23,048 bases of DNA, from NCBI GenBank assembly GCA_963629425.1, contig CAVGIU010000016.1, positions 1-23,048 on the forward strand, in the 5' to 3' direction. A program made the translations under genes and the position numbers. The notes under the pieces were generated by a model. It saw only the letters and a program-made list of their open reading frames with translations, did no database searches and had not been told where the DNA came from. This document shows positions 1 through 7,180 of this stretch, piece after piece. This DNA comes from F23-B02 sp963629425. Its GTDB lineage: Bacteria; Bacillota; Clostridia; Oscillospirales; Oscillospiraceae. How positions within the stretch are numbered: position 1 is the stretch's first letter; each line of letters opens with the position of its first letter.

Positions 1-1
1 G

Positions 2-334
2 CTCGAAGCGCCGGCAGGCAAGCTGGAGCCGGGCGAAGATCCCATGGAATGTGCCGTGCGCGAGCTTTCCGAGGAAACGGGCTTTACCGCCGACGAGATC
101 ATAAGCCTTGGAGAGGCTTACACGTCGCCCGGCTTTTTGACCGAAACGCTGCACATCTATCTTGCCCGCGGCCTCCACAGAGGCGAGAGTCACCCGGACG
201 TGGGCGAGTTTTTGAGCGTTGAAAAGCACCATATCGATGAGCTGACGCAGCTCGTTATGGACGGAACGCTCGCCGACAGCAAAACTGTTATCGCCGTTTT
301 AAAGGCCAAGCGCCTTTTGAATAGTGAAAAATAG
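2..334 (+). CDS. nudF: ADP-ribose pyrophosphatase, Nudix hydrolase (5' end outside window)
   Basis: The Nudix family hydrolyses nucleoside diphosphates linked to another moiety; NudF-type members split ADP-ribose into AMP and ribose 5-phosphate in the cytoplasm. The reading frame is open from base 2, so the gene begins upstream of the window and the ATG at 44 is internal. Bases 17-85 encode a complete Nudix box, G-x5-E-x7-RELSEETGF, with the catalytic REUxEExGU core intact. Downstream, 'YTSPGF' and 'ETLHIYLA' are typical of the ADP-ribose pyrophosphatase branch, which makes this a better call than a MutT-type enzyme. Only the N-terminal beta region is missing. The gene stops 91 bases before murA, which has its own promoter, so the two are probably separate transcription units. 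Confidence 0.88.
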   Translation, partial: LEAPAGKLEPGEDPMECAVRELSEETGFTADEIISLGEAYTSPGFLTETLHIYLARGLHRGESHPDVGEFLSVEKHHIDELTQLVMDGTLADSKTVIAVLKAKRLLNSEK

Positions 335-357
335 TTACGATTTGTTAACATTGCTAA

Positions 358-386
358 TTGTCTTCGCATAGGTGCTATGCTATAAT
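358..386 (+). promoter_or_regulatory. Sigma-A promoter of the murA operon
   Basis: The -35 box TTGTCT (358-363) and a perfect -10 box TATAAT (381-386) are separated by 17 bases. TGC just before the -10 gives an extended -10. Transcription should start near 393, giving a leader of about 33 bases. The spacer holds a perfect short palindrome, GCATA-GGTGC-TATGC (366-380), which could be an operator or chance. Motif match by eye. Confidence 0.8.
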
Positions 387-394
387 AACAAACT

Positions 395-420
395 GGTGCG
401 TGAGCACCTACGAAAGGTGT
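395..420 (+). promoter_or_regulatory. murA leader: alternative hairpins over the ribosome binding site
   Basis: GCACC (404-408) can pair with GGTGC (395-399, loop GTGA) right at the predicted 5' end of the mRNA. It can instead pair with GGTGT (416-420), which contains the Shine-Dalgarno core of murA, AAAGGTG (413-419). The two pairings exclude each other. Each stem is only 5 bp, one with a G-U pair, so regulation is inference. Confidence 0.35.
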
Positions 421-425
421 AACAT

Positions 426-1730
426 ATGGAAAAATACGTCATAAACGGTGGAAAACCGCTTAAGGGCGAGGTCGAAATAAGCGGAGCAAAGAATGCTGCG
501 GTCGCGATAATCCCGGCAGCATTGATGATCGACGGTGTCTGCCGCATAGAAAATATGCCTCAGATCAGCGATACCGATATGCTCCTTACAATATTGACTC
601 AGCTCGGCGCCGAGGTCAGAATGATCTGCCCAGGCACTATAGAGATAGACAGCCGCAATGTCCGCTTCTGTGACGCTCCCTTTGAGCTCATGCGCAAGAT
701 CCGCGCATCGTATTACCTCATCGGCGCTATGCTCGGCAGATTCGGCAGCGCGAAGACAACCATGCCCGGCGGATGCAACTTCGGCGTCCGTCCGATCGAT
801 CAGCACATAAAGGGCATGAACGCCCTCGGCGCGGAGGTCGATGTACGCAACGGCTTTGTGTATGCCGAGGCGGAGGACGGCAAGCTGCATGGCGCTAAGA
901 TATATCTTGATAAGGTATCGGTCGGCGCAACGATGAATATCATTCTCGCGGCCACCATGGCCAGCGGCAGAACGATAATCGAAAACGCGGCGAGAGAGCC
1001 GCATATAGTCGATCTTGCAAACTTCTTAAACTCCATGGGTGCGGATGTCCGCGGCGCAGGCACCGATACGGTGAAGGTTAACGGAGTTGAGCGCCTGCAC
1101 GGCGGCAGCTATTCCATCATTCCCGACCAGATCGAAGCCGGAACATATATGGTGGCAGCGGCGGCTACCGGCGGCGAGGTTCTTGTTAAAAATGTCATCC
1201 CCAAGCACCTTGAGTGCATCTCCGCCAAGCTGCGCGAGACGGGAACCATCGTCCAGGAATACGAGGATTCCGTCCTCGTAAAGGGCAACGGCCATCTGCG
1301 CAAGGCAAACGTCAAGACTCTGCCGTATCCCGGCTTCCCGACGGATATGCAGCCGCAGATGGGCACGCTTCTGTGCATGGCAAACGGAACGAGTGTTATA
1401 ACCGAGGGTATTTACGATAACCGCTTTAAGTATGTAAATGAGCTGCGCAAAATGGGCGCGGATATTCAGGTCGACGGCCGCATAGCGATATTTGAAGGCG
1501 GCGCCAAGCTCACTGGAGCTCCGGTCATGGCCTGCGACCTCAGAGCAGGTGCGGCTATGGTCATTGCCGGCCTGTGCGCCAGCGGCACGACAGAAATAGA
1601 GGATATTCATTTTATAGAGCGCGGCTACGAAAATTTCGTCGGCAAGCTCAGGAAACTCGGCGCGGACATCAGTATCGTCGATTACCCCGACGAGCCGGAG
1701 CTGCGCGAAAAGGTAATCTCGATAGGATAA
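426..1730 (+). CDS. murA: UDP-N-acetylglucosamine 1-carboxyvinyltransferase
   Basis: MurA transfers the enolpyruvyl group of phosphoenolpyruvate to UDP-GlcNAc, the first committed step of peptidoglycan synthesis in the cytoplasm. The 434-residue product has the family's usual length. Visible landmarks are SGAKNAA with Lys22 and Asn23 (substrate binding), the mobile loop MPGGCNFGVRPIDQH with catalytic Cys117, and FPTDMQPQ carrying the conserved catalytic Asp. Because the loop residue is Cys, not Asp, the enzyme is predicted to be fosfomycin-sensitive. The ATG at 426 is preceded by AAAGGTG at a normal spacing. It is the first gene after a strong sigma-A promoter and stops 4 bases before the next gene. 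Firmicutes often have two copies (MurAA and MurAB); which one this is cannot be told from the window. Confidence 0.96.
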   Translation: MEKYVINGGKPLKGEVEISGAKNAAVAIIPAALMIDGVCRIENMPQISDTDMLLTILTQLGAEVRMICPGTIEIDSRNVRFCDAPFELMRKIRASYYLIGAMLGRFGSAKTTMPGGCNFGVRPIDQHIKGMNALGAEVDVRNGFVYAEAEDGKLHGAKIYLDKVSVGATMNIILAATMASGRTIIENAAREPHIVDLANFLNSMGADVRGAGTDTVKVNGVERLHGGSYSIIPDQIEAGTYMVAAAATGGEVLVKNVIPKHLECISAKLRETGTIVQEYEDSVLVKGNGHLRKANVKTLPYPGFPTDMQPQMGTLLCMANGTSVITEGIYDNRFKYVNELRKMGADIQVDGRIAIFEGGAKLTGAPVMACDLRAGAAMVIAGLCASGTTEIEDIHFIERGYENFVGKLRKLGADISIVDYPDEPELREKVISIG

Positions 1731-1734
1731 AAAT

Positions 1735-2520
1735 ATGCGTATAGTAACTTTTGCCAGCGGCTCGACGGGCAATTGCAGCCTCGTTTCTGAGGGCAAAGCG
1801 AATATACTTATAGATGCGGGTATCTCCATGCGCAGAACCGTCGCGGCTCTGGCTCAGCTCGGACTTACTCCGCAGGATCTGTGCGGAGTGCTCATAACAC
1901 ATGAGCACTCCGATCACATTTCCGGGCTGTCGATGCTCATTAAGCATCACGGCCTGAGTGTGTTCGCCCCAAAACCCCTGTGCGAGGTGCTCAGCCGCAT
2001 GAAGCCTGACATAAAACAAAATTTAGAATACATGCCCGAGGACGATAAGTTCGACCTCGGCGGTGTTGCCGTGAGTTGCTTCAGAACGATGCACGACGCA
2101 GGCTACAGCGTCGGCTACCGCTTCGAAGGAGAGAGCGTTCTCGGCTTTGCGACCGATACGGGCAGCATAAATGATGAGCTCATTGCGGGACTCGAGGGCG
2201 CGGATACAGCGCTTATCGAAGCCAATCATGATATTTCCATGCTCAAAAACGGCGCGTACCCCTATTTTCTGAAGCGGAGGATACTCGCCCCCACAGGCCA
2301 TCTTTCAAATGACGACAGCGGAATTTTGGCAGAATATCTTGCAAAGCACGGCACGGAGAATATAATATTAGGGCATCTGAGCCGCGACAATAACACTCCG
2401 GATCTGGCCCTGAAGACCGTCAGCGCCGCCGTTTCCGTTAAAAACGTGCAAATTAGTGTTGCTCCGGCAAATAATATGCTTGCAGTCGAGGTGGGAGAGA
2501 GGTTACAATGCTCAATATAA
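1735..2520 (+). CDS. walJ: MBL-fold metallohydrolase, WalJ/YycJ family
   Basis: This 261-residue metallo-beta-lactamase-fold protein begins FASGSTGNC and has LIDAGISMR, both characteristic of the YycJ/WalJ branch. The metal-binding signature HEHSDH lies at residues 56-61. In Bacillus subtilis walJ is in the walRK cell-wall regulon and close to rlmH, and its relatives are linked to 5'-exonuclease activity and to coordinating cell-wall and DNA metabolism. Here the gene sits between murA and rlmH, consistent with that assignment, although walR and walK are not adjacent. The start is 4 bases after the murA stop, with a weak AGGATAA ribosome binding site, which suggests translational coupling. The last 13 bases overlap the start of rlmH. 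The biochemical substrate is not shown by the sequence. Confidence 0.82.
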   Translation: MRIVTFASGSTGNCSLVSEGKANILIDAGISMRRTVAALAQLGLTPQDLCGVLITHEHSDHISGLSMLIKHHGLSVFAPKPLCEVLSRMKPDIKQNLEYMPEDDKFDLGGVAVSCFRTMHDAGYSVGYRFEGESVLGFATDTGSINDELIAGLEGADTALIEANHDISMLKNGAYPYFLKRRILAPTGHLSNDDSGILAEYLAKHGTENIILGHLSRDNNTPDLALKTVSAAVSVKNVQISVAPANNMLAVEVGERLQCSI

Positions 2521-2990
2521 GAATAGTGTGTGTCGGAAAGCTCAGGGAGCAGTTTTATATAGACGCATTCAACGAATATTCAAAACGCCTTTCGGCCTAC
2601 TGCAAATTTGAATGTGTGGAGCTCAATGAAACAAAGCTGGGCTCGTCGCCGTCAGATAAGGAGATAGCCGCGGCTTTGGATAAGGAAGCTGCGGATATTG
2701 AGCGCGCCCTGGGTAAGGACGCCTATGTCATTGCCATGTGCGTCGAGGGCGGGCAGCTTAAAAGCGAGGCCTTTGCGCAGAAGATAAACTCCCTTGCCGT
2801 GTCCGGCAGGGGAAGGATATGTTTTGTCATCGGCGGCTCGTTCGGCATATCGCCCGGGATAAAGCAACGCGCGGATATGCGCCTTGGTATGAGCGAAATG
2901 ACCTTTCCGCACCACCTTGCACGGGTCATGCTCGCTGAGCAGATCTACAGAGCCTTCAAGATAATCGAGGGCTCTAAATATCATAAATAA
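2508..2990 (+). CDS. rlmH: 23S rRNA (pseudouridine-1915-N3)-methyltransferase
   Basis: RlmH is a SPOUT-class, SAM-dependent enzyme that methylates pseudouridine 1915 in helix 69 of 23S rRNA on assembled 70S ribosomes. The product is 160 residues, almost exactly the family length. FVIGGSFG (106-113) is the knotted SAM-binding loop, MTFPHHLARV (131-140) and EQIYRAFKI precede the invariant C-terminal ending YHK. The ATG lies 13 bases inside walJ and follows GGGAGAGAGG-like sequence, so the start is well supported and translation is probably coupled. The SD GGAGGG of the next gene follows directly. Confidence 0.97.
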   Translation: MLNIRIVCVGKLREQFYIDAFNEYSKRLSAYCKFECVELNETKLGSSPSDKEIAAALDKEAADIERALGKDAYVIAMCVEGGQLKSEAFAQKINSLAVSGRGRICFVIGGSFGISPGIKQRADMRLGMSEMTFPHHLARVMLAEQIYRAFKIIEGSKYHK

Positions 2991-3001
2991 CGGAGGGAAA
3001 T

Positions 3002-3325
3002 ATGGACGAGAAAGTCAAGCTCGAATGGGGCAGACGCCTTACAGGGGAGCTTCTTGAAAAGTGGCCAAAGGACGAAAACGGCGAGCCTGTCGAGCCCGTT
3101 TTCCTTACCCATTGCAAATGCCTTGACATCAATGATGAGATGATAGTAAACTTGCTTGAGGCATATGGCATTCCGTGTATACGTCTTTATCCGAACGACG
3201 GCGACTTCGGCCGTCTTATCCTCGGAACAAGCGGTACGGGTGTTGATATATATGTGCCTAAAACCATGTATGAGGACGCTGTCAATTTAAGTGAAGGGAG
3301 CGCAGAATATGACGAGGAATTATAA
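3002..3325 (+). CDS. Small hypothetical protein, DUF2007-like
   Basis: This 107-residue soluble protein has no signal peptide or membrane segment. Its second half resembles DUF2007 (so-called prokaryotic signal-transducing domain): residues about 44-58 form a helix ending LLEAYGIPC, followed by a variable Gly-rich turn and VDIYVPKTMYEDA, the alpha-beta pattern of that family. The N-terminal 30 residues, rich in Lys and Glu and containing KWPKDENGEPVEPV, look like an extra segment. The ATG at 3002 has a GGAGGG ribosome binding site (2992-2997) 4 bases upstream, so it is clearly translated. Its 3' end overlaps the phosphoglucomutase start by 17 bases. No function is known to me; position in the operon suggests a housekeeping partner, but that is inference. 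Confidence 0.72.
   Translation: MDEKVKLEWGRRLTGELLEKWPKDENGEPVEPVFLTHCKCLDINDEMIVNLLEAYGIPCIRLYPNDGDFGRLILGTSGTGVDIYVPKTMYEDAVNLSEGSAEYDEEL
3294..3300 (+). promoter_or_regulatory. Ribosome binding site that fixes the pgm start
   Basis: AAGGGAG lies 8 bases before ATG 3309 and inside the previous gene. It overlaps the upstream in-frame GTG at 3291, so that longer start is unlikely. Confidence 0.8.
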
Positions 3326-5039
3326 GGAAGAGTACCAGCGCTGGCTGGACAGCCCCGCACTGAGCGAAAGCGAATGGGAGGAGCTCAACTCAATAGCAAA
3401 TGATGAAAAGGAAATAGAAAGCCGCTTTTTCGCGCCGCTCGAGTTCGGCACGGCAGGACTGCGCGGAACGATGAAGCTCGGTCTGCATCAGATGAATGTT
3501 CACATCATCCGCCATGCGACCCAGGCCTTTGCAAATGTAATTAAGGCCGAGGGCGAGGATGCGATGAAAAAGGGTATCGCCATCTGCTTCGACTGCCGCA
3601 ATAACAGTGAGCTTTTTGCTCATGAAGCTGCGTGCGTCATGGCCGCCAACGGCATACATGTCCGCATTTTTGACGCTCTGCGCCCCACGCCGGAGCTCAG
3701 CTTTGCTGTGCGCCATTACGGAACGTGCGCCGGTCTTAACATAACCGCGTCGCACAATCCAAAGGAGTATAACGGTTACAAAGTCTATTGGTCAGACGGA
3801 GCTCAGCTTCCACCGCAGCATGCGGCGGCTATCGCAGAGCAAATGAGCCGGATCGATATATTCGACGATTTTTTAAGCTGTGATTTTGACGAAGCCCTCG
3901 CGCAGGGCAAGATCGAAATGATCGGAGCTGAAACTGACGAGGCTTACCTTGAACAGGTGCTCGGACAGGCTGTCAACAAGGCCGTCGTCGCAAAGGTCGC
4001 GCCGGAGTTTAAGATAGTTTACACTCCGTTCCACGGCGCAGGTCACAAGCTCGTTCCCGAGGCGCTGCACCGTTTGGGTATAACTCAGCTGTACCCGGTG
4101 CCCGAGCAGATGGTCATTGACGGCAATTTCCCCACGGTGGAAAGCCCCAACCCCGAAAATCCCGAGGGCTTTTATCTCGCAGTCGACCTCGCAAAGAAGG
4201 TCGGCAGCGACCTTATAATCGGAACAGACCCCGATTCCGACCGCATCGGTGTTATGGTGCGCTCGGGAGATGATTATATATCCATCACCGGCAACCAGCT
4301 CGGTGTTCTGCTGCTTGACTATGTCATATCTGCCCGCAAGGCGGCGGGAACCCTGCCCGAGAATGCCGGCGCTGTAAAGAGCATCGTCACGACCGAGATG
4401 GCAAAGGCCGTCGCCGAAACAAACGGTGTACATTTTGAGGATACCTTCACCGGCTTTAAGTTCATGGCCGAGCGCATCGCTCAGTGGGAAAAGGACGGAA
4501 GCTACAAATATATCTTCGCATATGAGGAAAGCTACGGCTATATGATGGGCGACTATGTCCGCGATAAGGACGCCGTTACGGCGTCGATGATGGTCGCTGA
4601 GATGGCGGCTTACTATTACGATAAGGGCATGAATCTCAGTCAGGCGATGGAGAGCCTTTACGAAAAGTACGGCCGCTATGCCGAAAAAACACTCAACCTT
4701 GTGATGCCCGGCCTTGACGGACTTGTTAAGATGAAAAAGCTCATGGATGAGCTGCGCGGAAATCCTCCCAAGGAGATCGCGGGAGTCGAGGTATTCAGGC
4801 TGCGCGATTATTCCGACGGCAGCATAAAGGTGCCCGAACTCGGTGTTATGGGTCAGACGCCCATAAAGGGCTCGAACGTTCTTTATTTCGAGCTTGCAGA
4901 CGGAACAAGCTTCATTGTCCGTCCCTCCGGCACAGAGCCCAAGGTCAAGGTCTATATCCTCTGCAAGGGTGCGGATAAAGCGGAGTGCGATGCCAAGATC
5001 GCAAAATATTCCGAATACGCGGAAGGCTTGAGGAAATGA
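3309..5039 (+). CDS. pgcA: Phosphoglucomutase/phosphomannomutase, PgcA type
   Basis: A cytoplasmic alpha-D-phosphohexomutase interconverting glucose 1-phosphate and glucose 6-phosphate (possibly mannose phosphates), feeding UDP-glucose and envelope polysaccharide synthesis. The 576-residue product matches the long PgcA form (B. subtilis about 581). The phosphoserine loop TASHNPKEYNGYK has its catalytic Ser at about residue 148. The Mg-binding loop GTDPDSDR spans about 305-312, the sugar-binding loop is EESYGYMMG, and RPSGTEPK near the C-terminus binds phosphate. ATG 3309 is chosen over GTG 3291 because AAGGGAG sits 8 bases before it. It overlaps the preceding small gene by 17 bases and the following CHR gene by ATGA. 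Glucosamine mutase (GlmM) is less likely given the length and the loop sequences. Confidence 0.92.
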   Translation: MTRNYKEEYQRWLDSPALSESEWEELNSIANDEKEIESRFFAPLEFGTAGLRGTMKLGLHQMNVHIIRHATQAFANVIKAEGEDAMKKGIAICFDCRNNSELFAHEAACVMAANGIHVRIFDALRPTPELSFAVRHYGTCAGLNITASHNPKEYNGYKVYWSDGAQLPPQHAAAIAEQMSRIDIFDDFLSCDFDEALAQGKIEMIGAETDEAYLEQVLGQAVNKAVVAKVAPEFKIVYTPFHGAGHKLVPEALHRLGITQLYPVPEQMVIDGNFPTVESPNPENPEGFYLAVDLAKKVGSDLIIGTDPDSDRIGVMVRSGDDYISITGNQLGVLLLDYVISARKAAGTLPENAGAVKSIVTTEMAKAVAETNGVHFEDTFTGFKFMAERIAQWEKDGSYKYIFAYEESYGYMMGDYVRDKDAVTASMMVAEMAAYYYDKGMNLSQAMESLYEKYGRYAEKTLNLVMPGLDGLVKMKKLMDELRGNPPKEIAGVEVFRLRDYSDGSIKVPELGVMGQTPIKGSNVLYFELADGTSFIVRPSGTEPKVKVYILCKGADKAECDAKIAKYSEYAEGLRK

Positions 5040-5590
5040 AAGCTAAACTCAGTCAGCTCGGAAAGCTGTTTGGTACCTTCGCCGTTGTCGGCGTGACGAC
5101 CTTCGGCGGCGGCTACGCGATGCTTCCGGCCTTGCAGCGCGAGGTCGTTGAAAAGCGCCGCTGGGCGACCGATGAGGAGGTCATGGACTGGTATGCCATC
5201 GGTCAGTGCACCCCCGGCGTTATCGCGGTCAACACAGCGACCTTCGTCGGCCAAAAGCAGGCCGGAGTGCTCGGCGGCATATTCGCAACGCTCGGCGTTG
5301 TGTTCCCGTCGCTCGTGATCATAACGATAATCGCGGCGTTTATTCAGAACTTTGCGCACCTTCCTGCGGTGCAGAGCGCCTTTGCCGGTATCCGTGTGTG
5401 CGTGTGCGTGCTTATCCTCAATGCTGTCGTGAAGCTGTGGAAAAAATCCGTTGTCGATTGGAAAACGCTCATCATATTCATCGCCGTTTTTGCGTGCAGC
5501 GTATTCTTCAGCGTATCGCCTGTTATTTACGTCATTGCCGCGGCGCTTGCCGGTATTATCGTCAAGGAACTGGAGGCGCACAAATCATGA
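5036..5590 (+). CDS. Short-chain CHR (chromate-type) transporter, first half-size subunit
   Basis: This 184-residue membrane protein is a single PF02417-type domain. It shows the CHR hallmarks FGGGYAMLPALQREVV (about 23-38) and AIGQCTPGVIAVNTATFVG (about 54-72), followed by hydrophobic segments at about 80-105, 118-137, 143-160 and 162-177. Long CHR proteins fuse two such domains; short ones come as adjacent pairs with opposite topology that work together, as for the B. subtilis YwrA/YwrB pair in chromate efflux. The start is the ATG of an ATGA overlap with pgcA (5036-5039); an upstream in-frame ATG at 4985 lies deep in pgcA and lacks a ribosome binding site. The true substrate in an anaerobe is unclear; chromate or another oxyanion is inference. 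Confidence 0.87.
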   Translation: MKAKLSQLGKLFGTFAVVGVTTFGGGYAMLPALQREVVEKRRWATDEEVMDWYAIGQCTPGVIAVNTATFVGQKQAGVLGGIFATLGVVFPSLVIITIIAAFIQNFAHLPAVQSAFAGIRVCVCVLILNAVVKLWKKSVVDWKTLIIFIAVFACSVFFSVSPVIYVIAAALAGIIVKELEAHKS

Positions 5591-6159
5591 TATATCTGCG
5601 CCTTTTCTGGGAGTTTTTCAAGACCGGCCTTTTCGCCGTCGGCGGCGGATTGGCAACGCTCCCGTTTGTCTACGACATGTCCGACCGCACGGGCTGGTTT
5701 ACCTATCAGCAGATAGCGGATATGATCGCCGTTTCCGAGTCTACGCCCGGCCCTATCGGCGTCAACACCGCCACCTACGTCGGCTATATAACCGGCGGCC
5801 TGCCCGGTGCGCTTATTGCGACGCTCGGACTTGTGACTCCGGCTATTATCATCATCCTCATCATCGCGTCATGCCTGAAAAAATTCAGGGAAAACCGCTT
5901 TGTCGATCATGCATTTTACGGACTGAGGCCCGCATCTGCAGGACTTATCGCGGCGGCAGGCTTCTCAGTCGTGATGCTCGCGCTCGTGCGCGAGGACGCG
6001 TTCAAGGCAAGCGGAAATATTCTCGACCTGTTTTCATGGAAGGGGCTTGCGCTTGCGGCGGTGATATGGGTGCTCACGAATCTTGTCAAAAAAACGAAGG
6101 ATCTGCACCCGATAGTCTATATCGCGGCCTCGGCTGTCGTGGGAATACTCGTTTTCTAA
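5587..6159 (+). CDS. Short-chain CHR (chromate-type) transporter, second half-size subunit
   Basis: A 190-residue membrane protein, paralogous to its upstream neighbour and starting in an ATGA overlap with it (5587-5590). It has the domain signatures FAVGGGLATLPFVYDM (about 16-31) and AVSESTPGPIGVNTATYVG (about 48-66), then hydrophobic segments at about 73-96, 115-133, 155-167 and 174-190. The protein ends in a hydrophobic helix with no tail, VVGILVF. The two halves share the TPG...VNTATxVG loop but differ elsewhere, as expected for a heteromeric pair made by ancient duplication. It is the last gene of the murA operon; its stop codon interlocks with that of the convergent YlbJ-like gene (4-base overlap). 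Confidence 0.87.
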   Translation: MIYLRLFWEFFKTGLFAVGGGLATLPFVYDMSDRTGWFTYQQIADMIAVSESTPGPIGVNTATYVGYITGGLPGALIATLGLVTPAIIIILIIASCLKKFRENRFVDHAFYGLRPASAGLIAAAGFSVVMLALVREDAFKASGNILDLFSWKGLALAAVIWVLTNLVKKTKDLHPIVYIAASAVVGILVF

Positions 6160-7115
6160 AAAAATATAGCCGCGCCGAGCAGCGCGAGCGATGCTGCGAT
6201 AATTGCGATCATCAACCGTCCGATCATGTATCGGGCGGTTTTTATATCGGTTCCGGAGATCATGGCGTAGGTCTGAAAATGCACCGATAAGCCGCCCCAG
6301 GACAGGATAAACGCCGCAAGCGCAATATTCAGGGGTCGTATATCGAGTCCCGCCATGCCGCCGATGCCGTTTCCGAGCTCCAGTATGCCGGAAAGCAGCG
6401 CTCTGCACCAGCCGAGCTCCGCACCTGAATGATATGACAGCTCGCCCGCTAAAACCCGCGTTATATCCATACCGTCAAGTATGCCGCTTAAGGCGGAAAA
6501 GGCGACTACAAAGGCGCAGACTCCGATCACCGAATCGGCAGAGCGCCGCACTGATGCGGTTATTGCCCCGGAAAAGCTCACTGGTGAGAAGATGTCCTCG
6601 TCATAGCAGATATCGCAGGGTGCCTTGGGGCAGACCATGATACCGAAGGAAAGCGCCGCGAGGATGTGCACCGCGTATAAAAAGAAGCCGACGGCGGCGG
6701 AGGAAAACACCCCGATCCCGGCAGCGCCCACGATAAATGCGGGACCTGAGTTGTTGCAGAACACAAGCAGGCGCGACGCCTCCCCGCAGCTTATAAGCTC
6801 CTGCGACCTCAGCCTTGCTATGTATGCCGCGCCCAGCGGATATCCGCCCGTCACGCCTATTATAAAGGCCGATACGCCGTGCCCGGATATGCCGAGTTTT
6901 GCACCAAACGGTGCGAGTGCGTTTGAAATGAGCTTTGACGCTCCAAGCTCGTTTAAAAGATTCGTCGTTATGAAAAACGGAAACAGCGAGGGGATTATCA
7001 CCTGTATGCACATTATAAGGCCGTCTTTCACGGCCGCGGCTGCGGCCGCGGGAAAGATAAGCAGCGCGGCGAATATGCCGAGCGATGCGCAAATATACAG
7101 CAGCTTTTTCAACAC
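6156..7115 (-). CDS. YlbJ-like sporulation integral membrane protein (nucleoside-recognition/Gate domain)
   Basis: A polytopic membrane protein of 319 residues. After a first hydrophobic segment (about 5-30) comes VIIPSLFPFFITTNLL (39-54) and then IIGVTGGYPLGAAY and LLVFCNNSGPAFIVG, the conserved Gly/Pro and Asn/Ser-rich re-entrant motifs of YlbJ and the Gate domain. YlbJ is needed for spore heat resistance in B. subtilis and is under sigma-E there. The product is shorter than the roughly 400 residues usual for YlbJ, so a shorter paralogue of the same domain family is possible. The start is GTG with AAGGAG (7121-7126) 5 bases upstream; a TTG one codon later is an alternative. It is divergent from yqfC, another sporulation gene. 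Its 3' end carries the terminator of the opposing operon. Confidence 0.72.
   Translation of the reverse strand: MLKKLLYICASLGIFAALLIFPAAAAAAVKDGLIMCIQVIIPSLFPFFITTNLLNELGASKLISNALAPFGAKLGISGHGVSAFIIGVTGGYPLGAAYIARLRSQELISCGEASRLLVFCNNSGPAFIVGAAGIGVFSSAAVGFFLYAVHILAALSFGIMVCPKAPCDICYDEDIFSPVSFSGAITASVRRSADSVIGVCAFVVAFSALSGILDGMDITRVLAGELSYHSGAELGWCRALLSGILELGNGIGGMAGLDIRPLNIALAAFILSWGGLSVHFQTYAMISGTDIKTARYMIGRLMIAIIAASLALLGAAIFF
6214..6243 (+). terminator. Intrinsic terminator of the murA-to-CHR operon, inside the YlbJ-like gene
   Basis: On the + strand AACCGTCCGAT (6214-6224) pairs with ATCGGGCGGTT (6230-6240): 11 bp with one G-U pair and a 5-base loop, leading into a T run at 6239-6243. On the - strand the hairpin is not followed by a T run, so it should act only on the rightward transcript. 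It begins 55 bases after the CHR stop and is coding sequence (YMIGRLM) for the opposite gene. Confidence 0.75.
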
Positions 7116-7131
7116 ATCAGCTCCTTGTCCA

Positions 7132-7161
7132 TGTATTAAGTTATGCCTCCCGGCATAGGTT
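7132..7161 (+). promoter_or_regulatory. Tentative sigma-E-type promoter of yqfC, with a palindrome shared by both directions
   Basis: CATAGGTT (7154-7161) resembles the sigma-E -10 consensus CATAnnnT, with TGTATTA (7132-7138) 15 bases upstream as a loose -35. TATGCC-TCCC-GGCATA (7142-7157) is a perfect palindrome. It also presents CATAACTT (7145-7138) on the - strand, correctly placed for the divergent YlbJ-like gene. The yqfC and ylbJ genes of B. subtilis belong to the sigma-E regulon. The match is partial, so confidence is low. Confidence 0.3.
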
Positions 7162-7180
7162 TAGACTGCGGAGGTGAGAT

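Noticed and set aside
4985..5035. Longer N-terminus for the first CHR subunit
   Set aside because: The extra 17 residues are charged and unlike CHR proteins, the ATG at 4985 has no ribosome binding site, and the ATGA overlap at 5036 fits the operon pattern.
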